Shown here: one piece after another, positions 18,485 to 28,148 of the stretch
Layout of the letters: each line of letters begins with the position of its first letter
Numbering within the stretch: position 1 is the first letter of the stretch
Source of the DNA: Nocardiopsis mwathae
GTDB lineage: Bacteria; Actinomycetota; Actinomycetes; Streptosporangiales; Streptosporangiaceae
Direction: 5' to 3'
Assembly (NCBI RefSeq): GCF_014201195.1
Contig: NZ_JACHDS010000001.1
Span: 1,674,001 to 1,738,000, forward strand
Length of the DNA stretch: 64,000 bases
The notes under the pieces: generated by a model
The model's input: the letters and a program-made list of their open reading frames with translations, nothing else
Told to the model about the DNA's origin: nothing
Databases searched by the model: none
Translations under genes and position numbers: made by a program

Positions 18485-19939
18485 ATGCAGACGAAACCGC
18501 ACGTCGTCGTGGTCGGTGGTGGTGTCTCCGGGCTGACCGCCGCCTACCGCCTCAGCCGTGCCGGGGCCGGCGTCACCGTGCTGGAGTCCGCCCCCCGCCT
18601 CGGGGGAAAACTGGCGGCCTCGCCGGTGGCCGGCGTCCCGGTGGACGCCGGCGCGGAATCGGTGCTGCGTCGGCGCCCCGAAGCCCTCGCGCTCATCTCC
18701 GACCTCGGCCTGGACGACCGGGTCGCCCATCCCGCCCCCGTCCCCGCGAGCATCTACTCCCGCGGTCGGCTGCGGGCCTTCCCCGAGGGCCAGATGATGG
18801 GCGTGCCCGGCGACCTGGCGGCGCTCGCCCGCAGCGGGGTGCTGTCCACGCCCGGCCTGCTGCGCGCGGCCGCCGACCTCGTCCTGCCGCCCACGCCCGT
18901 CCAGGGCGACGTCTCGGTCGCGGCCCACATCGGCCGCCGGATGGGCGCGGAGGTCGTGGACCGGCTGGTCGAACCGCTGCTCGGCGGTGTCTACGCGGGC
19001 CGCGCCGACCGGCTGTCGCTGCGTGCCACCCTCCCGCAGATCGCCGAGCTGGCCCAGGGCGGCCGATCGCTGGCCCGCGCCGTACGGGACGCCAAGGCAC
19101 GGCAGGCCGCCGCGCCCGGCGGCTCCGGCCCCGTCTTCGCCACGCTGCGCGGCGGACTGGCCACCCTCATCGACGCGCTCGCCGAGCAGAGCGGCGCGGA
19201 GATCCGCACCTCGTGCCCCGTGCGCGAGCTGCGCCGCGAGGGCGCCTCATGGGCGGTCACCGCCGGGCCGCCGGACGCCCCCCGGCACATCACGGCCGAC
19301 GGCGTCGTGCTCGCCTGCACCGCCTCGGCCGCATCCCGGATCCTCGGTCCCGTGGCGCCGACGGCCGCCGGCGAGCTCGCCGCGATCGAGTACGCGAGCA
19401 TGGCCATCGTCACCCTGGCCTACCCCGCCTCCGCCTTCACGCGCCCGCCCGAGGGCAGCGGGTTCCTCGTCCCGTCCCGCGAAGGCCGCACCATCAAGGC
19501 GGCCACTTACAGCAGTATCAAGTGGCCGTGGCTGGGGGAGGCCCTGGCGGCCGCCCACCCCGGCGGCGGGATGGTGCTACTGCGCGCCTCCATCGGACGC
19601 TTCGGTGAGGAGGCGGTCCTGGAGCGCGACGACGCGGAGCTCGCCGCGCTGGCCGCCGCCGACCTCGCCGACATCTGCGGCGTCGGCGGCACCCCCGCCG
19701 AGCGGCGGGTCACCCGCTGGGAGGAGGGCTTGCCCCAGTACGTCACCGGCCACTCCGACCGCGTCGGGCGCGCCCGCGCCGCCCTGGCCGACAGCCCGGA
19801 CCTGGTGCTGTGCGGAGCGGCCTACGACGGGGTGGGCATCCCCGCCTGCATCGCGGGCGCCGAAACCGCCGCGGACGGGTTGGCCGCCCACCTGGCCGGG
19901 GACCGCCGGTCGCCCCGGCCGACCGGGCCGACCCCGTAG
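18485..19939 (+). CDS. hemY: Coproporphyrinogen/protoporphyrinogen oxidase (HemY/CgoX type)
   Basis: FAD enzyme of 484 residues that oxidises the porphyrinogen ring. In actinobacteria with HemQ it uses coproporphyrinogen III. The dinucleotide motif [20 protein letters not shown] is at residues 7-26. [19 protein letters not shown] and [20 protein letters not shown] are family blocks. The C-terminal FAD site reads [20 protein letters not shown]. It lies 118 bp upstream of hemQ, so the two probably form one unit. Confidence 0.93.
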   Translation: MQTKPHVVVVGGGVSGLTAAYRLSRAGAGVTVLESAPRLGGKLAASPVAGVPVDAGAESVLRRRPEALALISDLGLDDRVAHPAPVPASIYSRGRLRAFPEGQMMGVPGDLAALARSGVLSTPGLLRAAADLVLPPTPVQGDVSVAAHIGRRMGAEVVDRLVEPLLGGVYAGRADRLSLRATLPQIAELAQGGRSLARAVRDAKARQAAAPGGSGPVFATLRGGLATLIDALAEQSGAEIRTSCPVRELRREGASWAVTAGPPDAPRHITADGVVLACTASAASRILGPVAPTAAGELAAIEYASMAIVTLAYPASAFTRPPEGSGFLVPSREGRTIKAATYSSIKWPWLGEALAAAHPGGGMVLLRASIGRFGEEAVLERDDAELAALAAADLADICGVGGTPAERRVTRWEEGLPQYVTGHSDRVGRARAALADSPDLVLCGAAYDGVGIPACIAGAETAADGLAAHLAGDRRSPRPTGPTP

Positions 19940-20057
19940 CGGGCGACCGGGAGACCGCTATCGCTCAACAAAGCCAATCGCGACATGTGGACCGGTCCAG
20001 CGCATGCACTGCACTGGCCGCCCACCGGAGTCAACCGACGAGTACAAGGGAGTGCAC

Positions 20058-20765
20058 GTGACCACGGGCCAGCCCGCCACCGCAGAGGCGGCAGAGGAAC
20101 TCAACAAGCTCATCCGCTACACCATGTGGTCGGTGTTCAAGGTCGGCGACCTGTCCGGCCTCGACCGCGCGGCCGCGGCCGACGAGCTGTCCGCGCTGTT
20201 CGACGGCGCGGCGGAGAAGGGGGTGACCACCCGCGGCGCCTACGACGTCCAGGGCTTCCGCGCCGACGCCGACATCATGTTCTGGTGGGTCGGCGAGACC
20301 CCCGAGTCGGTCCAGGAGATGTACTCCGCGTTCCGCCGCACCCGGCTCGGCCGCGCCACCACGCCGGTCTGGTCGGTCGTCGGCCTGCACCGCCCCGCCG
20401 AGTTCAACCGCGCCCACATCCCCGCGTTCCTCGCGGGGGAGGAGCCGCACGACTACATCTGCGTCTACCCGTTCGTCCGGTCCTATGAGTGGTACCTGCT
20501 GCCCGAGGACGAGCGTCGCGCGATGCTCGCCGAGCACGGCCGGATGGCGGCGGGGTACAAGGATGTGCGCGCCAACACCGTCTCCACGTTCGCGCTCAGC
20601 GACTACGAGTGGATGCTGGCGTTCGAGGCCGACGAGCTGCACCGCATCGTCGACCTGATGCGCCACCTGCGCGGTGCGGAGGCGCGCCGGCACACCCGCG
20701 TCGAGGTGCCGTTCTACACGGGCCGCCGCAAGGGCGTCGCCGAACTGGTCGAAGCGCTGGCCTGA
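20058..20765 (+). CDS. hemQ: Coproheme decarboxylase HemQ (chlorite dismutase family)
   Basis: Last enzyme of the coproporphyrin heme pathway; it decarboxylates Fe-coproporphyrin to heme b. 235 residues. [15 protein letters not shown] at the start, [20 protein letters not shown] in the middle and the [18 protein letters not shown] segment are family hallmarks. GTG 20058 is preceded by GGAG at a 5-base spacing. The pairing with hemY and hemE supports the coproporphyrin route over the protoporphyrin route. Confidence 0.94.
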   Translation: MTTGQPATAEAAEELNKLIRYTMWSVFKVGDLSGLDRAAAADELSALFDGAAEKGVTTRGAYDVQGFRADADIMFWWVGETPESVQEMYSAFRRTRLGRATTPVWSVVGLHRPAEFNRAHIPAFLAGEEPHDYICVYPFVRSYEWYLLPEDERRAMLAEHGRMAAGYKDVRANTVSTFALSDYEWMLAFEADELHRIVDLMRHLRGAEARRHTRVEVPFYTGRRKGVAELVEALA

Positions 20766-20827
20766 ACACGCCGCACGGCGCCCGGGGGTGCGGGGGAGGG
20801 GCCCGGCCGGGCCCCACCGGCCCTGGA

Positions 20828-20894
20828 GAGGCCGCACAAGCGTGAAGGGGTCCATCCGCCTACCGGATGGACCCCTTCACGCTTGTGCGGCCTC
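20828..20894. terminator. 31-bp perfect palindrome between hemQ and pssA
   Basis: Arms 20828-20858 and 20864-20894 are exact reverse complements over 31 bases with a 5-base loop. Core of one arm: CACAAGCGTGAAGGGGTCCA. It sits between convergent gene ends and should terminate both. The arm length is far beyond what a terminator needs. Confidence 0.8.
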
Positions 20895-20904
20895 AACGGT
20901 CGCC

Positions 20905-21705
20905 TCAGCCCTCCCGGGGTGTGGGCGGGGCCGGGGCCGGCAGGCCGTCGTCCTCGTCGTCATGGCCGCCGCGGCGGGTCATGAACACGTAGACGGGGAT
21001 CGCCAGCATCAGCATGAGGACCAGGCTGGAGCCGGAATAGAGCAGGGCCTCGCCGGCGGGCGCGTCCATCGCCCAGGCCGCCAGGCACGCCACAGAGCCC
21101 AGCATCCAGGCCAGCACGGCGTAGGCGAGGCGCCCGCGCGGCTTGGGGTACTCGATGCGGCTCACCATCAGCCATGCGACCACGAGGACGGCGACCGTCC
21201 CGACCAGCACGGGCGGGTCGAGGAGCACGATGGTCACGACCGCCATCGCCCCGAACGGGCCGGGCAGCCCGCTGAAGCTCGTCGCCCCCGGCGACTGGCA
21301 GGAGAACCGGGCCAGCCGCACCACCACCGCGAGCAGCACGGCCGCCGCCGCGATGACCGGTGCGATACCGCCGTCACCGCCGAGCGTGCCCCAGGCGACC
21401 ACGAAGAACGCCGGGGCGAACCCGAAGCTGATCACGTCGGCCAGGTTGTCCAGCTCGGCGCCCATACCGCTGCCGCCGAACTTGCGCGCCACGCGCCCGT
21501 CGAACAGGTCGAAGGCGGCCGCGGCCAGCAGCAGGATCACGGCCGTGGCGATGGCGTCGCGCTGCAGCGGCACCGACGCCGCGGCCGCGTAATGGGCCGC
21601 CGCGGCCAGCTGCCACACCGCCATGAACCCGCACAGGGCGTTGCCGAGGGTGAAGTAGTCGGCCATCGCCAGGCGCAGGCTCGGCACGGCGTCCTCCGAC
21701 CCCAT
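20905..21705 (-). CDS. pssA: CDP-diacylglycerol--serine O-phosphatidyltransferase
   Basis: Membrane enzyme that makes phosphatidylserine from CDP-diacylglycerol and serine. 266 residues from ATG 21705. The CDP-alcohol phosphotransferase motif is visible at residues 66-90 (FDLFDGRVAR, then GAELDNLAD), supplying the metal-binding aspartates. Several hydrophobic helices follow. It is downstream of psd with a 28-bp gap, and the two form the phosphatidylethanolamine pathway. The start is uncertain because no clear ribosome-binding site is seen. Confidence 0.9.
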   Translation of the reverse strand: MGSEDAVPSLRLAMADYFTLGNALCGFMAVWQLAAAAHYAAAASVPLQRDAIATAVILLLAAAAFDLFDGRVARKFGGSGMGAELDNLADVISFGFAPAFFVVAWGTLGGDGGIAPVIAAAAVLLAVVVRLARFSCQSPGATSFSGLPGPFGAMAVVTIVLLDPPVLVGTVAVLVVAWLMVSRIEYPKPRGRLAYAVLAWMLGSVACLAAWAMDAPAGEALLYSGSSLVLMLMLAIPVYVFMTRRGGHDDEDDGLPAPAPPTPREG

Positions 21706-21733
21706 GGCGGCGGTGCCGGGGGCCAGATGGCCC

Positions 21734-22387
21734 TTAGTCGTGATCAAGACGCGTTTCACCCGCCCGGACCTTTTCCCCGATCGCCACCGATGGGGAGATA
21801 CCGGCCGGGAGGTAGACGTCGACCCGGGAACCGAACCGGATGAGCCCGATCCTCTCGCCCTGTTCGACCTTCTGCCCTTCAGTGAGATACGGGACGATAC
21901 GCCGGACCATCGCGCCGGCGATCTGAATGACCGTGACCTCACCGATCTCGGTTTCGAAGGTCCAGATGAGGCGTTCATTGCGCTCGCTGTCCTTGTCGAA
22001 TGCGGGACGGAAGCCCCCGGGGCGGTGCTCCACGCTCTTGACCACACCCGCCAACGGCGCACGGTTGACGTGCACGTTGAGCGGGTTCATGAAGACCGCG
22101 ACCCGAGTCCGGCCGTCCGGCTGGGGGTCGATGCTCTGGACGACGCCATCGGCCGATGAGAGGACCCGTCCGTCGGCCGGACCGCGGTCCGGGTCGCGGA
22201 AGAACCAGGCCATCCCGGCCGCCAACCCGACCGCGGGGACCGCGAGGGCCCGGCCGAGGCGGCTTCTGCGGCCGGCCAGCACGGCGGCACCGGCGACCGC
22301 GCACGCGGGAACGAGCCAGGGCGCGGAGCCCTTGGCCATCCGGATACCCGGCCTGGCAGGAACGTCGGGATGTGAGTCGTGGGTCAT
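21734..22387 (-). CDS. psd: Phosphatidylserine decarboxylase
   Basis: Pyruvoyl enzyme that converts phosphatidylserine to phosphatidylethanolamine. It has 217 residues, the short form of the family. An N-terminal hydrophobic region (residues 24-63) anchors it. VAVFMNPLNVHVNRAPL is a family block. The self-cleavage site is RFGSRVD, with Ser187 expected to become the pyruvoyl group. It precedes pssA in the same operon. Confidence 0.92.
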   Translation of the reverse strand: MTHDSHPDVPARPGIRMAKGSAPWLVPACAVAGAAVLAGRRSRLGRALAVPAVGLAAGMAWFFRDPDRGPADGRVLSSADGVVQSIDPQPDGRTRVAVFMNPLNVHVNRAPLAGVVKSVEHRPGGFRPAFDKDSERNERLIWTFETEIGEVTVIQIAGAMVRRIVPYLTEGQKVEQGERIGLIRFGSRVDVYLPAGISPSVAIGEKVRAGETRLDHD

Positions 22388-22521
22388 CGAGAGCTTTCGT
22401 AGGAGTGTTGTGGGTGGGTTCCCCCGCGGGGACCGCTGTGGTCCTCAGCGGGGACCGTGTGAGCCGCGGCACCGGACGCGATCGGGGGACATCGGTCGGC
22501 GTGTCCCGCTGAACGAGGATG

Positions 22522-22944
22522 CTATTGCACCGAGTCGTCCGCCTCTAGTGCGAGAGCGACCGAGTTGATGCAGTAGCGGTCGTCGGTGGGGGTGGCGTAG
22601 CCCTCCCCGTGGAAGACGTGGCCGAGATGGGAATCACAGCGTGAGCAACGGACCTCGGTACGTATCATGCCAAGGCTCCGATCCTCGTGCAGCGTTACCG
22701 CGGAGCTGTCCGAAGGATCATAGAAACTCGGCCACCCGCAGTGCGACTCGAACTTCGTTCCGGAGCGGAACAGCTCGGCGCCGCAACCGCGGCAACGGTA
22801 GACGCCGACCGTCGTGGTCCCGACGTATCGGCCGCTCCACGGCCGCTCCGTGGCACCCTCGCGCAGCACAGCGTAGGCCTCGGCGTCCAACCGCTCGCGC
22901 CACTCCTCCTCGCTCCGAGGGATCGGCGCCGTCGATTCGTCCAT
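22522..22944 (-). CDS. msrB: Peptide-methionine (R)-S-oxide reductase
   Basis: Repairs methionine-R-sulfoxide in proteins. 140 residues. Zinc site Cys51, Cys54, Cys100 and Cys103 (CRGC and CSRC). The catalytic Cys125 lies in DDRYCINSVAL. The FESHCGWPSFYDP and SHLGHVFHGEG blocks are intact. Stand-alone gene between psd and a membrane protein gene. Confidence 0.95.
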   Translation of the reverse strand: MDESTAPIPRSEEEWRERLDAEAYAVLREGATERPWSGRYVGTTTVGVYRCRGCGAELFRSGTKFESHCGWPSFYDPSDSSAVTLHEDRSLGMIRTEVRCSRCDSHLGHVFHGEGYATPTDDRYCINSVALALEADDSVQ

Positions 22945-23160
22945 GGTAGAGACGCTACCTCCACTCGGCCCGCCCGTCTCCTCGCCATCGTCCCGGCAGG
23001 ACGCGCGGCGCAGGGCGTCGCTCCTCGCCTACGTGCGGCTTGGGGGGAGTCAACCGTTCGTGATGGATAAATGCCGGTTTCTTCACGCCTGGTGAGTTCG
23101 CGAAAAAACTTACCGGGTAGGCCTTTGACAGGGTCTCATGGGTAGCCGGGAGAACTGACC

Positions 23161-23610
23161 ATGCTCGTTTCGTACCGACAACCGTTGGGAGTGGGATACC
23201 GGCAACAGCCTCTGCACGTGGGCTGGACGCGCTACCTCCGCCTTTGGTTGGACCACCACGCCGATCACCTTCGAGAGGAAATGCGGCCGGGTTGGCGCGC
23301 GCTGACCTCGGCCGCCGCGGAAGTCCGCTGGGTCGTGCTCTTGACCGCACTGGACACGGCCGCGCGAATGGAACGGGTCCGTCCGCACCCGTGGACGGAC
23401 GGAAAACTCCTCACCGCCCTGACGGTCACCGCGATCGGTGCACTGTCCGTGGCCGTCCTGCTGGGGATCTCCCTGGCCGAATGGTGGGCGGACACCTCCC
23501 GCGACCTCCTCCCCGCGGCGGGCGGGGCACTGGTCGTCGGAGCGGCACTGCTCACTCTGCTCTTCCTGGTCTTCGCCTCGACGGGGCCGAACCGGCCGGA
23601 GGAGCACTGA
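23161..23610 (+). CDS. Small membrane protein, unknown function
   Basis: 149 residues with two predicted membrane helices (about residues 85-103, TVTAIGALSVAVLLGISLAE, and about 118-140, GGALVVGAALLTLLFLVFAS). The N-terminal half is basic and aromatic, likely cytoplasmic. GGGAG lies upstream of the ATG. A GC-rich hairpin follows the stop. I do not recognise a family. Confidence 0.6.
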   Translation: MLVSYRQPLGVGYRQQPLHVGWTRYLRLWLDHHADHLREEMRPGWRALTSAAAEVRWVVLLTALDTAARMERVRPHPWTDGKLLTALTVTAIGALSVAVLLGISLAEWWADTSRDLLPAAGGALVVGAALLTLLFLVFASTGPNRPEEH

Positions 23611-23630
23611 CAGCGGCCATCGGGGAACGG

Positions 23631-23672
23631 GGACGCGCCGGCCCCGCTCGCGTCAGCGGGCCGGGGCCGTCC
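23631..23672 (+). terminator. GC-rich hairpin after the membrane protein gene
   Basis: Imperfect inverted repeat beginning GGACGCGCCGGCCCCGCT and ending AGCGGGCCGGGGCCGTCC, 21 bases after the stop codon. Probable terminator. Confidence 0.5.
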
Positions 23673-23737
23673 TCCCCGGCCCGCCGTTAGCGGCCCCTTA
23701 CTCGCGGTGCCGGAGAGCCTTCGACGGGGGCCAGGGA

Positions 23738-23755
23738 GGGTTCTCTAGAGAACCC
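23738..23755. promoter_or_regulatory. Perfect 18-bp palindrome GGGTTCTCTAGAGAACCC
   Basis: An exact palindrome with no loop, lying in the gap downstream of the gntR-type gene. Having no spacer, it looks more like a protein-binding site than a terminator. No partner regulator can be assigned. Confidence 0.4.
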
Positions 23756-23903
23756 GTACTCCTATCTCGACACGGAACCTGCCGCGCGTCAACCGTTATC
23801 CCGGCGAATGTCCGGGTTCCGTTGCAATTTCGTGGGGGCAATAGCGTGGGCGGGAGAACCGCGTGATGCCGCCTGCCGCGGAATGCGTTCTCATCTCCGC
23901 ACG

Positions 23904-24671
23904 TCAAGCATCGAAGTCGTACTGCAGGACGTAGGCCGACCCGTCCAGGGTCATCTCGTTGAGCTCGACGGCCCGGTGGTCGTCGGTCAAAGCCGTGCGC
24001 AGCACCTCCAGCACGGGGGTTCCGGCCGTCAGCCGCAGGTCGCGCGCCTCGACGGGATTGGGCATCCGCACCCGGATCTCCTCGGTGAAGTGGGCGGGGG
24101 CGTGGCCCAGATCGGCCAGCCGGGCGTAGATACCGCCCGGACCGGTGTCGACGCGGGTGATCGGCGTTCCGGCCACCAGGTCCAGCGGCAGGTAGGAGGT
24201 GGCGAGCTGCATCGGCCGCCCGTCCAGCCGGTAGCGGCGCCGCCGCCGGACGACACGCGCGCCCTCGGCGAGGCCGAGGGCGCGGATCACGTGCTCCGGC
24301 GCGGGATCCTCGCTCACCTCGATGTTGTCGGTCTCGAACCCCCGGTCGGCGGCGTCGGCCTGCCAGATGGACCGGCCGGTGCCCCACAGCTCCCGGGACA
24401 GACGTCGCGGTCCGTGGCGGCGCAGGGGACGGAACGTGCGGACGTAGATGCCCGATCCGCGGATCGGGACCACCAGGCCCTCGTTGATGAGCACCGACAG
24501 GGCCTGGCGCGCGGTGGCTCGGGCGACGCTGTACTGCCTCATCAGTTCGTTCTCGCCCGGCACGCGGTCGCCGTCGGCGAGCTCGCCGGAGGCGATGGCG
24601 GACCGCAACGCCTCGGCGATTTCCCGATAGACCGGCGGGGATTCGTTTTCGGACGTCGGCACTGAATTCAT
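23904..24671 (-). CDS. GntR/HutC-family transcriptional regulator with UTRA domain
   Basis: Regulator of 255 residues. The winged helix is at residues ~13-78 (YREIAEALRSAIASGELADG, then ARATARQALSVLINEGLVVP). A UTRA ligand-binding domain fills residues ~95-255, ending in LNEMTLDGSAYVLQYDFDA. ATG 24671 is used, but GTG 24662 has a better-spaced GAGAGG. No catabolic operon adjoins, so the target is unclear. Confidence 0.9.
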   Translation of the reverse strand: MNSVPTSENESPPVYREIAEALRSAIASGELADGDRVPGENELMRQYSVARATARQALSVLINEGLVVPIRGSGIYVRTFRPLRRHGPRRLSRELWGTGRSIWQADAADRGFETDNIEVSEDPAPEHVIRALGLAEGARVVRRRRRYRLDGRPMQLATSYLPLDLVAGTPITRVDTGPGGIYARLADLGHAPAHFTEEIRVRMPNPVEARDLRLTAGTPVLEVLRTALTDDHRAVELNEMTLDGSAYVLQYDFDA

Positions 24672-24961
24672 CCTCTCGCCCGGAATGCGTGGTCACGCCG
24701 TTCGAGTCGTCCTCGTGGTCCTTGTGCGTCCTCTAGGTCCTCGCGGCTCTCGTGGTCCCCGAACGGCCGTCCCCGGGCGGCGCTGTGCGCCGGGAGGGAC
24801 GCATACCGGTGTGCTCCATGTGTATACCCCTCACCTCCTGACCCGGATCGCCGCCAAAGGTACACAGCCGGTATGTCCGTATGCGGAAGGGTTTATGCGT
24901 GCGCTGGGGGGATCCGGAATCGGCCAATCCCCACAAGGTCCGACGTCCCGGTCGGCGGCGG

Positions 24962-25729
24962 TCACACCACGCGGTAGCGGGCGAACAGCGCCCCCTCCGA
25001 CTCCAGGAGCGACTCCAGGCGCAGGTCGCGCGGGTGAGAAGGGGAGTCTCCGGCGACGATCCGCGACGCCGCCGGTCCCAGCAGATGCGGACTGACCGTC
25101 AGGCACAGCTCGTCGAGCAACCCCTCAGCGGTGAATTCGGCCAGCAGATGCGGCCCACCCTCCGTCAGCACGCGGAACAGCCCGCGCTCGGCCAGCGCCG
25201 CCAGGACCTGTTGCGGTCGGACCGAATCCTCGCCCGCTACCACGACGTCGGCCATGGCGGCGGCCGCGCGGCGCCGCTCCTCCGGTGCCGACTCGGTCGT
25301 GAACACGATCGTGCGCGCGTCGGCCGGCGCCTCCGACAGCAGATCGGGGTGGAGGTCCAGTGTGCGGGTGACCACCGCGATGGACGGCGTCGCCGGGCGC
25401 CCGGCGCGCAACCCCTTCCACACCTCGCGCGGCCGGACCGGGCGGTAGCCCTCGATGCGCGCCGTGGCCGCACCGGCCACCACCACGTCGGACAGACCGC
25501 GCAGCACACCCATCACCGCGCGGTCGGCCCGCGACGACAGCTCCCGGGTGCGCCCCGACGCGCCCCACGCGCCGCCGTCGGCGCTGGAGACCATGTTGGC
25601 GCGCAGCCAGGGCCGCTCCGGCACGGCGGGGTAGGCGTAGGAGGACGCGAGGTCGACGTCGAACTCGGGGCGCGGGAAGAGCGACCGGAACAGCGGGGCT
25701 GCGCCGGCGTCGGCGTGAACGGAACCCAT
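24962..25729 (-). CDS. Pyrimidine reductase family protein (RibD C-terminal / DHFR-like fold)
   Basis: 255-residue NADPH-dependent reductase-like protein. RPWLRANMVSSADGGAWGAS is the RibD_C substrate/NADPH start motif. SDVVVAGAATARIEGYRP and VLTEGGPHLLAEFTAEGLLD are further family blocks. It lacks the N-terminal deaminase of RibD, so it may be a stand-alone reductase of riboflavin or related metabolism. ATG 25729 has only a weak ribosome-binding site. It lies 53 bp downstream of glgX. Confidence 0.85.
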   Translation of the reverse strand: MGSVHADAGAAPLFRSLFPRPEFDVDLASSYAYPAVPERPWLRANMVSSADGGAWGASGRTRELSSRADRAVMGVLRGLSDVVVAGAATARIEGYRPVRPREVWKGLRAGRPATPSIAVVTRTLDLHPDLLSEAPADARTIVFTTESAPEERRRAAAAMADVVVAGEDSVRPQQVLAALAERGLFRVLTEGGPHLLAEFTAEGLLDELCLTVSPHLLGPAASRIVAGDSPSHPRDLRLESLLESEGALFARYRVV

Positions 25730-25782
25730 GGTGCCCGAGCCTAGACGCTGCTCGCGGCGGGACGGCGCATGCCGGGGGCGCG

Positions 25783-27945
25783 TCAGCCGGCGCCGTCCCC
25801 GGCGGCGGGCACCGGGCCCTGGTACTGCTGCGGCGCGTCGCGCTGCGAGACGCGCCGCAGCAGTACCAGGGCCCGGTCGATCACCCGGACCGTCCCCGAC
25901 GCCGGGACGAACGGGCGGTCGCCGACGTCGGGCTCGGCGGTGTCCAGCGTGGTCTCCCACGCGGTGCCGTACTCGGGACCGGGAACGGTGAAGTCCACCG
26001 GTTCGGGGCTGCCGTTGAGCAGCAGCAGGAAGGAGCCGTCGGTGACCCGCCGACCCCGCGGGTCGGGCTCGCTGATGGCGTCGCCGTTGAGGAAGACGCC
26101 CAGCACCCGGCCCCCGGAGCGCCAGTCGTCCTCCGACATCAGCCGGCCGTCGGGACGCAGCCAGGCGATGTCGTGCAGCTCGTCGGCCGGCGACGGCCGC
26201 CCCGTGAAGAACCGGCGGCGGCGGAAGACCGGGTGCTCGCGCCGCAGCCGCGCCAGGCGGCGGACGTAGGCGAGCAGGTCCGCGCTGTCCTCCGCGCCCT
26301 TCCAGTCCACCCAGGCAAGCTCGTTGTCCTGGCAGTAGGCGTTGTTGTTCCCGGCCTGCGTGCGGCCGACCTCGTCGCCGTGCGAGAGCATCACCACGCC
26401 CTGGGAGAGGAACAGTGTGGCCAGGAAGTTGCGGACCTGGCGCCGCCGGAGCGTGACGACGCCCGGATCTTCGGAGGGCCCCTCCACCCCGTGGTTCCAC
26501 GAGCGGTTGTCGTCGGTGCCGTCGCGGTTGTCCTCCCCGTTGACCTCGTTGTGCTTGCCGTCGTAGGACACCAGGTCGGCGAGGGTGAAGCCGTCGTGGC
26601 AGGTGACGAAGTTGATCGAAGCCACCGGGCGGCGGCCGTCGTTCTGGTAGAGGTCGCTGGACCCGGCCAGCCGCGAGGCGAACTCGGGTACCACCGGCTC
26701 GCCCCGCCAGAAGTCCCGCACGGTGTCCCGGTACTTGCCGTTCCACTCCGTCCACAGCGGCGGGAAGTTGCCCACCTGGTAGCCGCCCGGCCCGACGTCC
26801 CACGGCTCGGCGATCAGCTTCACCTGCGAGATCACCGGGTCCTGCTGCACGATGTCGAAGAACGTGCTCAGCCGGTCGACGTCGTGGAACTCCCGCGCCA
26901 GCGCCGAGGCCAGATCGAAGCGGAAACCATCGATGTGCATCTCGGCCGCCCAGTAGCGCAGCGAGTCCATGATGAGCTGCAGCGAGTGCGGGTGGCGCAT
27001 GTTGAGGCTGTTACCGCAGCCCGTGTAGTCCAGGTAGTAGCGCCGGTCGTCGTCGCGCACCCGGTAGTAGCTGAGGTTGTCGATACCCCGCAGCGACAGT
27101 GTCGGCCCCATGTGGTCGGCCTCGGCGGTGTGGTTGTAGACGACGTCGAGCAGCACCTCGATCCCGGCCGCGTGCAGCGACTTCACCATCGCCTTGAACT
27201 CCTGCACCTGCTGGCCGCGCGAGCCGTTGGCGGCATACCCGCTGTGCGGCGCCAGGAACGCCAGGGTGTTGTACCCCCAGTAGTTGGTCAGGCCGCGGGC
27301 CACCAGCGCGTGCTCGGGCAGGAAGTGGTGCACCGGCATGAGCTCCACGGCGGTCACCCCGAGCGCGACCAGGTAGTCGAGCATGGCCGGGTGGGCCAGC
27401 CCGGCGTAGGTGCCGCGCTGGTGCTCGGGGATCTCCGGGTGGCGCATGGTCAGGCCGCGCACGTGCGCCTCGTAGATGACGGTCTCGTGGTAGGGGATAC
27501 GCGGGCGGCACTCGTTGCCCCAGTCGAAGAACGGGCTCACCACCACGCACTTGGGCACATAGGGCGCGCTGTCGCGGGTGTTCTGCTTGGAGGGCGCGTC
27601 GAAGTGGTAGCCGAACAGGGACTCGTGCCAGGTCACCGAGCCGTCGATGGCCTTGGCATAGGGGTCGGTCAGCAGCTTGGCCGGATTGCAGCGCAGCCCG
27701 TTCTCCGGCTCATAGGGGCCGTGCACGCGGTAGCCGTAGCGCTGGCCCGGGCCGACACCGGGCAGGTAGCCGTGCCAGACGAAGCCGTCGTACTCGGTCA
27801 GGGGGACGCGGGTCTCCGCGTCGGCGTCGTCGAAGAGGCACAGCTCGACGCGGTCGGCCACCTCCGAGAAGAGCGAGAAATTGGTCCCCGTGCCGTCGTA
27901 GGTCGCACCGAGGGGGTACGTGCTTCCCGGCCAGATCTCCACCAT
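25783..27945 (-). CDS. glgX: Glycogen debranching enzyme GlgX
   Basis: Hydrolyses alpha-1,6 branches of glycogen limit dextrins. 720 residues. N-terminal CBM48 domain (residues ~10-110) then a GH13 barrel. The catalytic nucleophile Asp is in DGFRFDLASAL, the acid Glu in LIAEPWDVGPGG and the transition-state Asp in FVTCHDGFTL. ATG 27945 (MVEIWPGSTYPLGAT) is the family-consistent start; reading from 27993 adds 16 Cys-rich residues. The last ~20 residues after VLLRRV are encoded by one arm of a palindrome and are probably not part of the ancestral protein. Confidence 0.94.
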   Translation of the reverse strand: MVEIWPGSTYPLGATYDGTGTNFSLFSEVADRVELCLFDDADAETRVPLTEYDGFVWHGYLPGVGPGQRYGYRVHGPYEPENGLRCNPAKLLTDPYAKAIDGSVTWHESLFGYHFDAPSKQNTRDSAPYVPKCVVVSPFFDWGNECRPRIPYHETVIYEAHVRGLTMRHPEIPEHQRGTYAGLAHPAMLDYLVALGVTAVELMPVHHFLPEHALVARGLTNYWGYNTLAFLAPHSGYAANGSRGQQVQEFKAMVKSLHAAGIEVLLDVVYNHTAEADHMGPTLSLRGIDNLSYYRVRDDDRRYYLDYTGCGNSLNMRHPHSLQLIMDSLRYWAAEMHIDGFRFDLASALAREFHDVDRLSTFFDIVQQDPVISQVKLIAEPWDVGPGGYQVGNFPPLWTEWNGKYRDTVRDFWRGEPVVPEFASRLAGSSDLYQNDGRRPVASINFVTCHDGFTLADLVSYDGKHNEVNGEDNRDGTDDNRSWNHGVEGPSEDPGVVTLRRRQVRNFLATLFLSQGVVMLSHGDEVGRTQAGNNNAYCQDNELAWVDWKGAEDSADLLAYVRRLARLRREHPVFRRRRFFTGRPSPADELHDIAWLRPDGRLMSEDDWRSGGRVLGVFLNGDAISEPDPRGRRVTDGSFLLLLNGSPEPVDFTVPGPEYGTAWETTLDTAEPDVGDRPFVPASGTVRVIDRALVLLRRVSQRDAPQQYQGPVPAAGDGAG
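25811..25877. terminator. 29-bp palindrome inside the 3' end of glgX
   Basis: Arms 25811-25839 and 25849-25877 are exact reverse complements with a 9-base loop. One arm encodes the normal GlgX ending (ALVLLRRV). The other is its inverted copy and is translated as extra tail residues. It has the shape of the terminators elsewhere in the window but lies before the stop codon. Confidence 0.65.
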
Positions 27946-28148
27946 GGCCTCACAGGTCTCGCACTCGGGCTCATCCCCACACGTGTGGGGCACGGAGTCC
28001 GGCCGGGCTCCTAAGGCCGGACGTCACACCGCTGGACACCCCCATTGTGCACACTTCCCGGAGCCAGACCAGGGATCCGGCGCGCCGACGCGGCCGGGGA
28101 GCGGCCCGGCGGCATCGGCGAGCGGCCTCTGCCAGCGGAAACGGAGGG

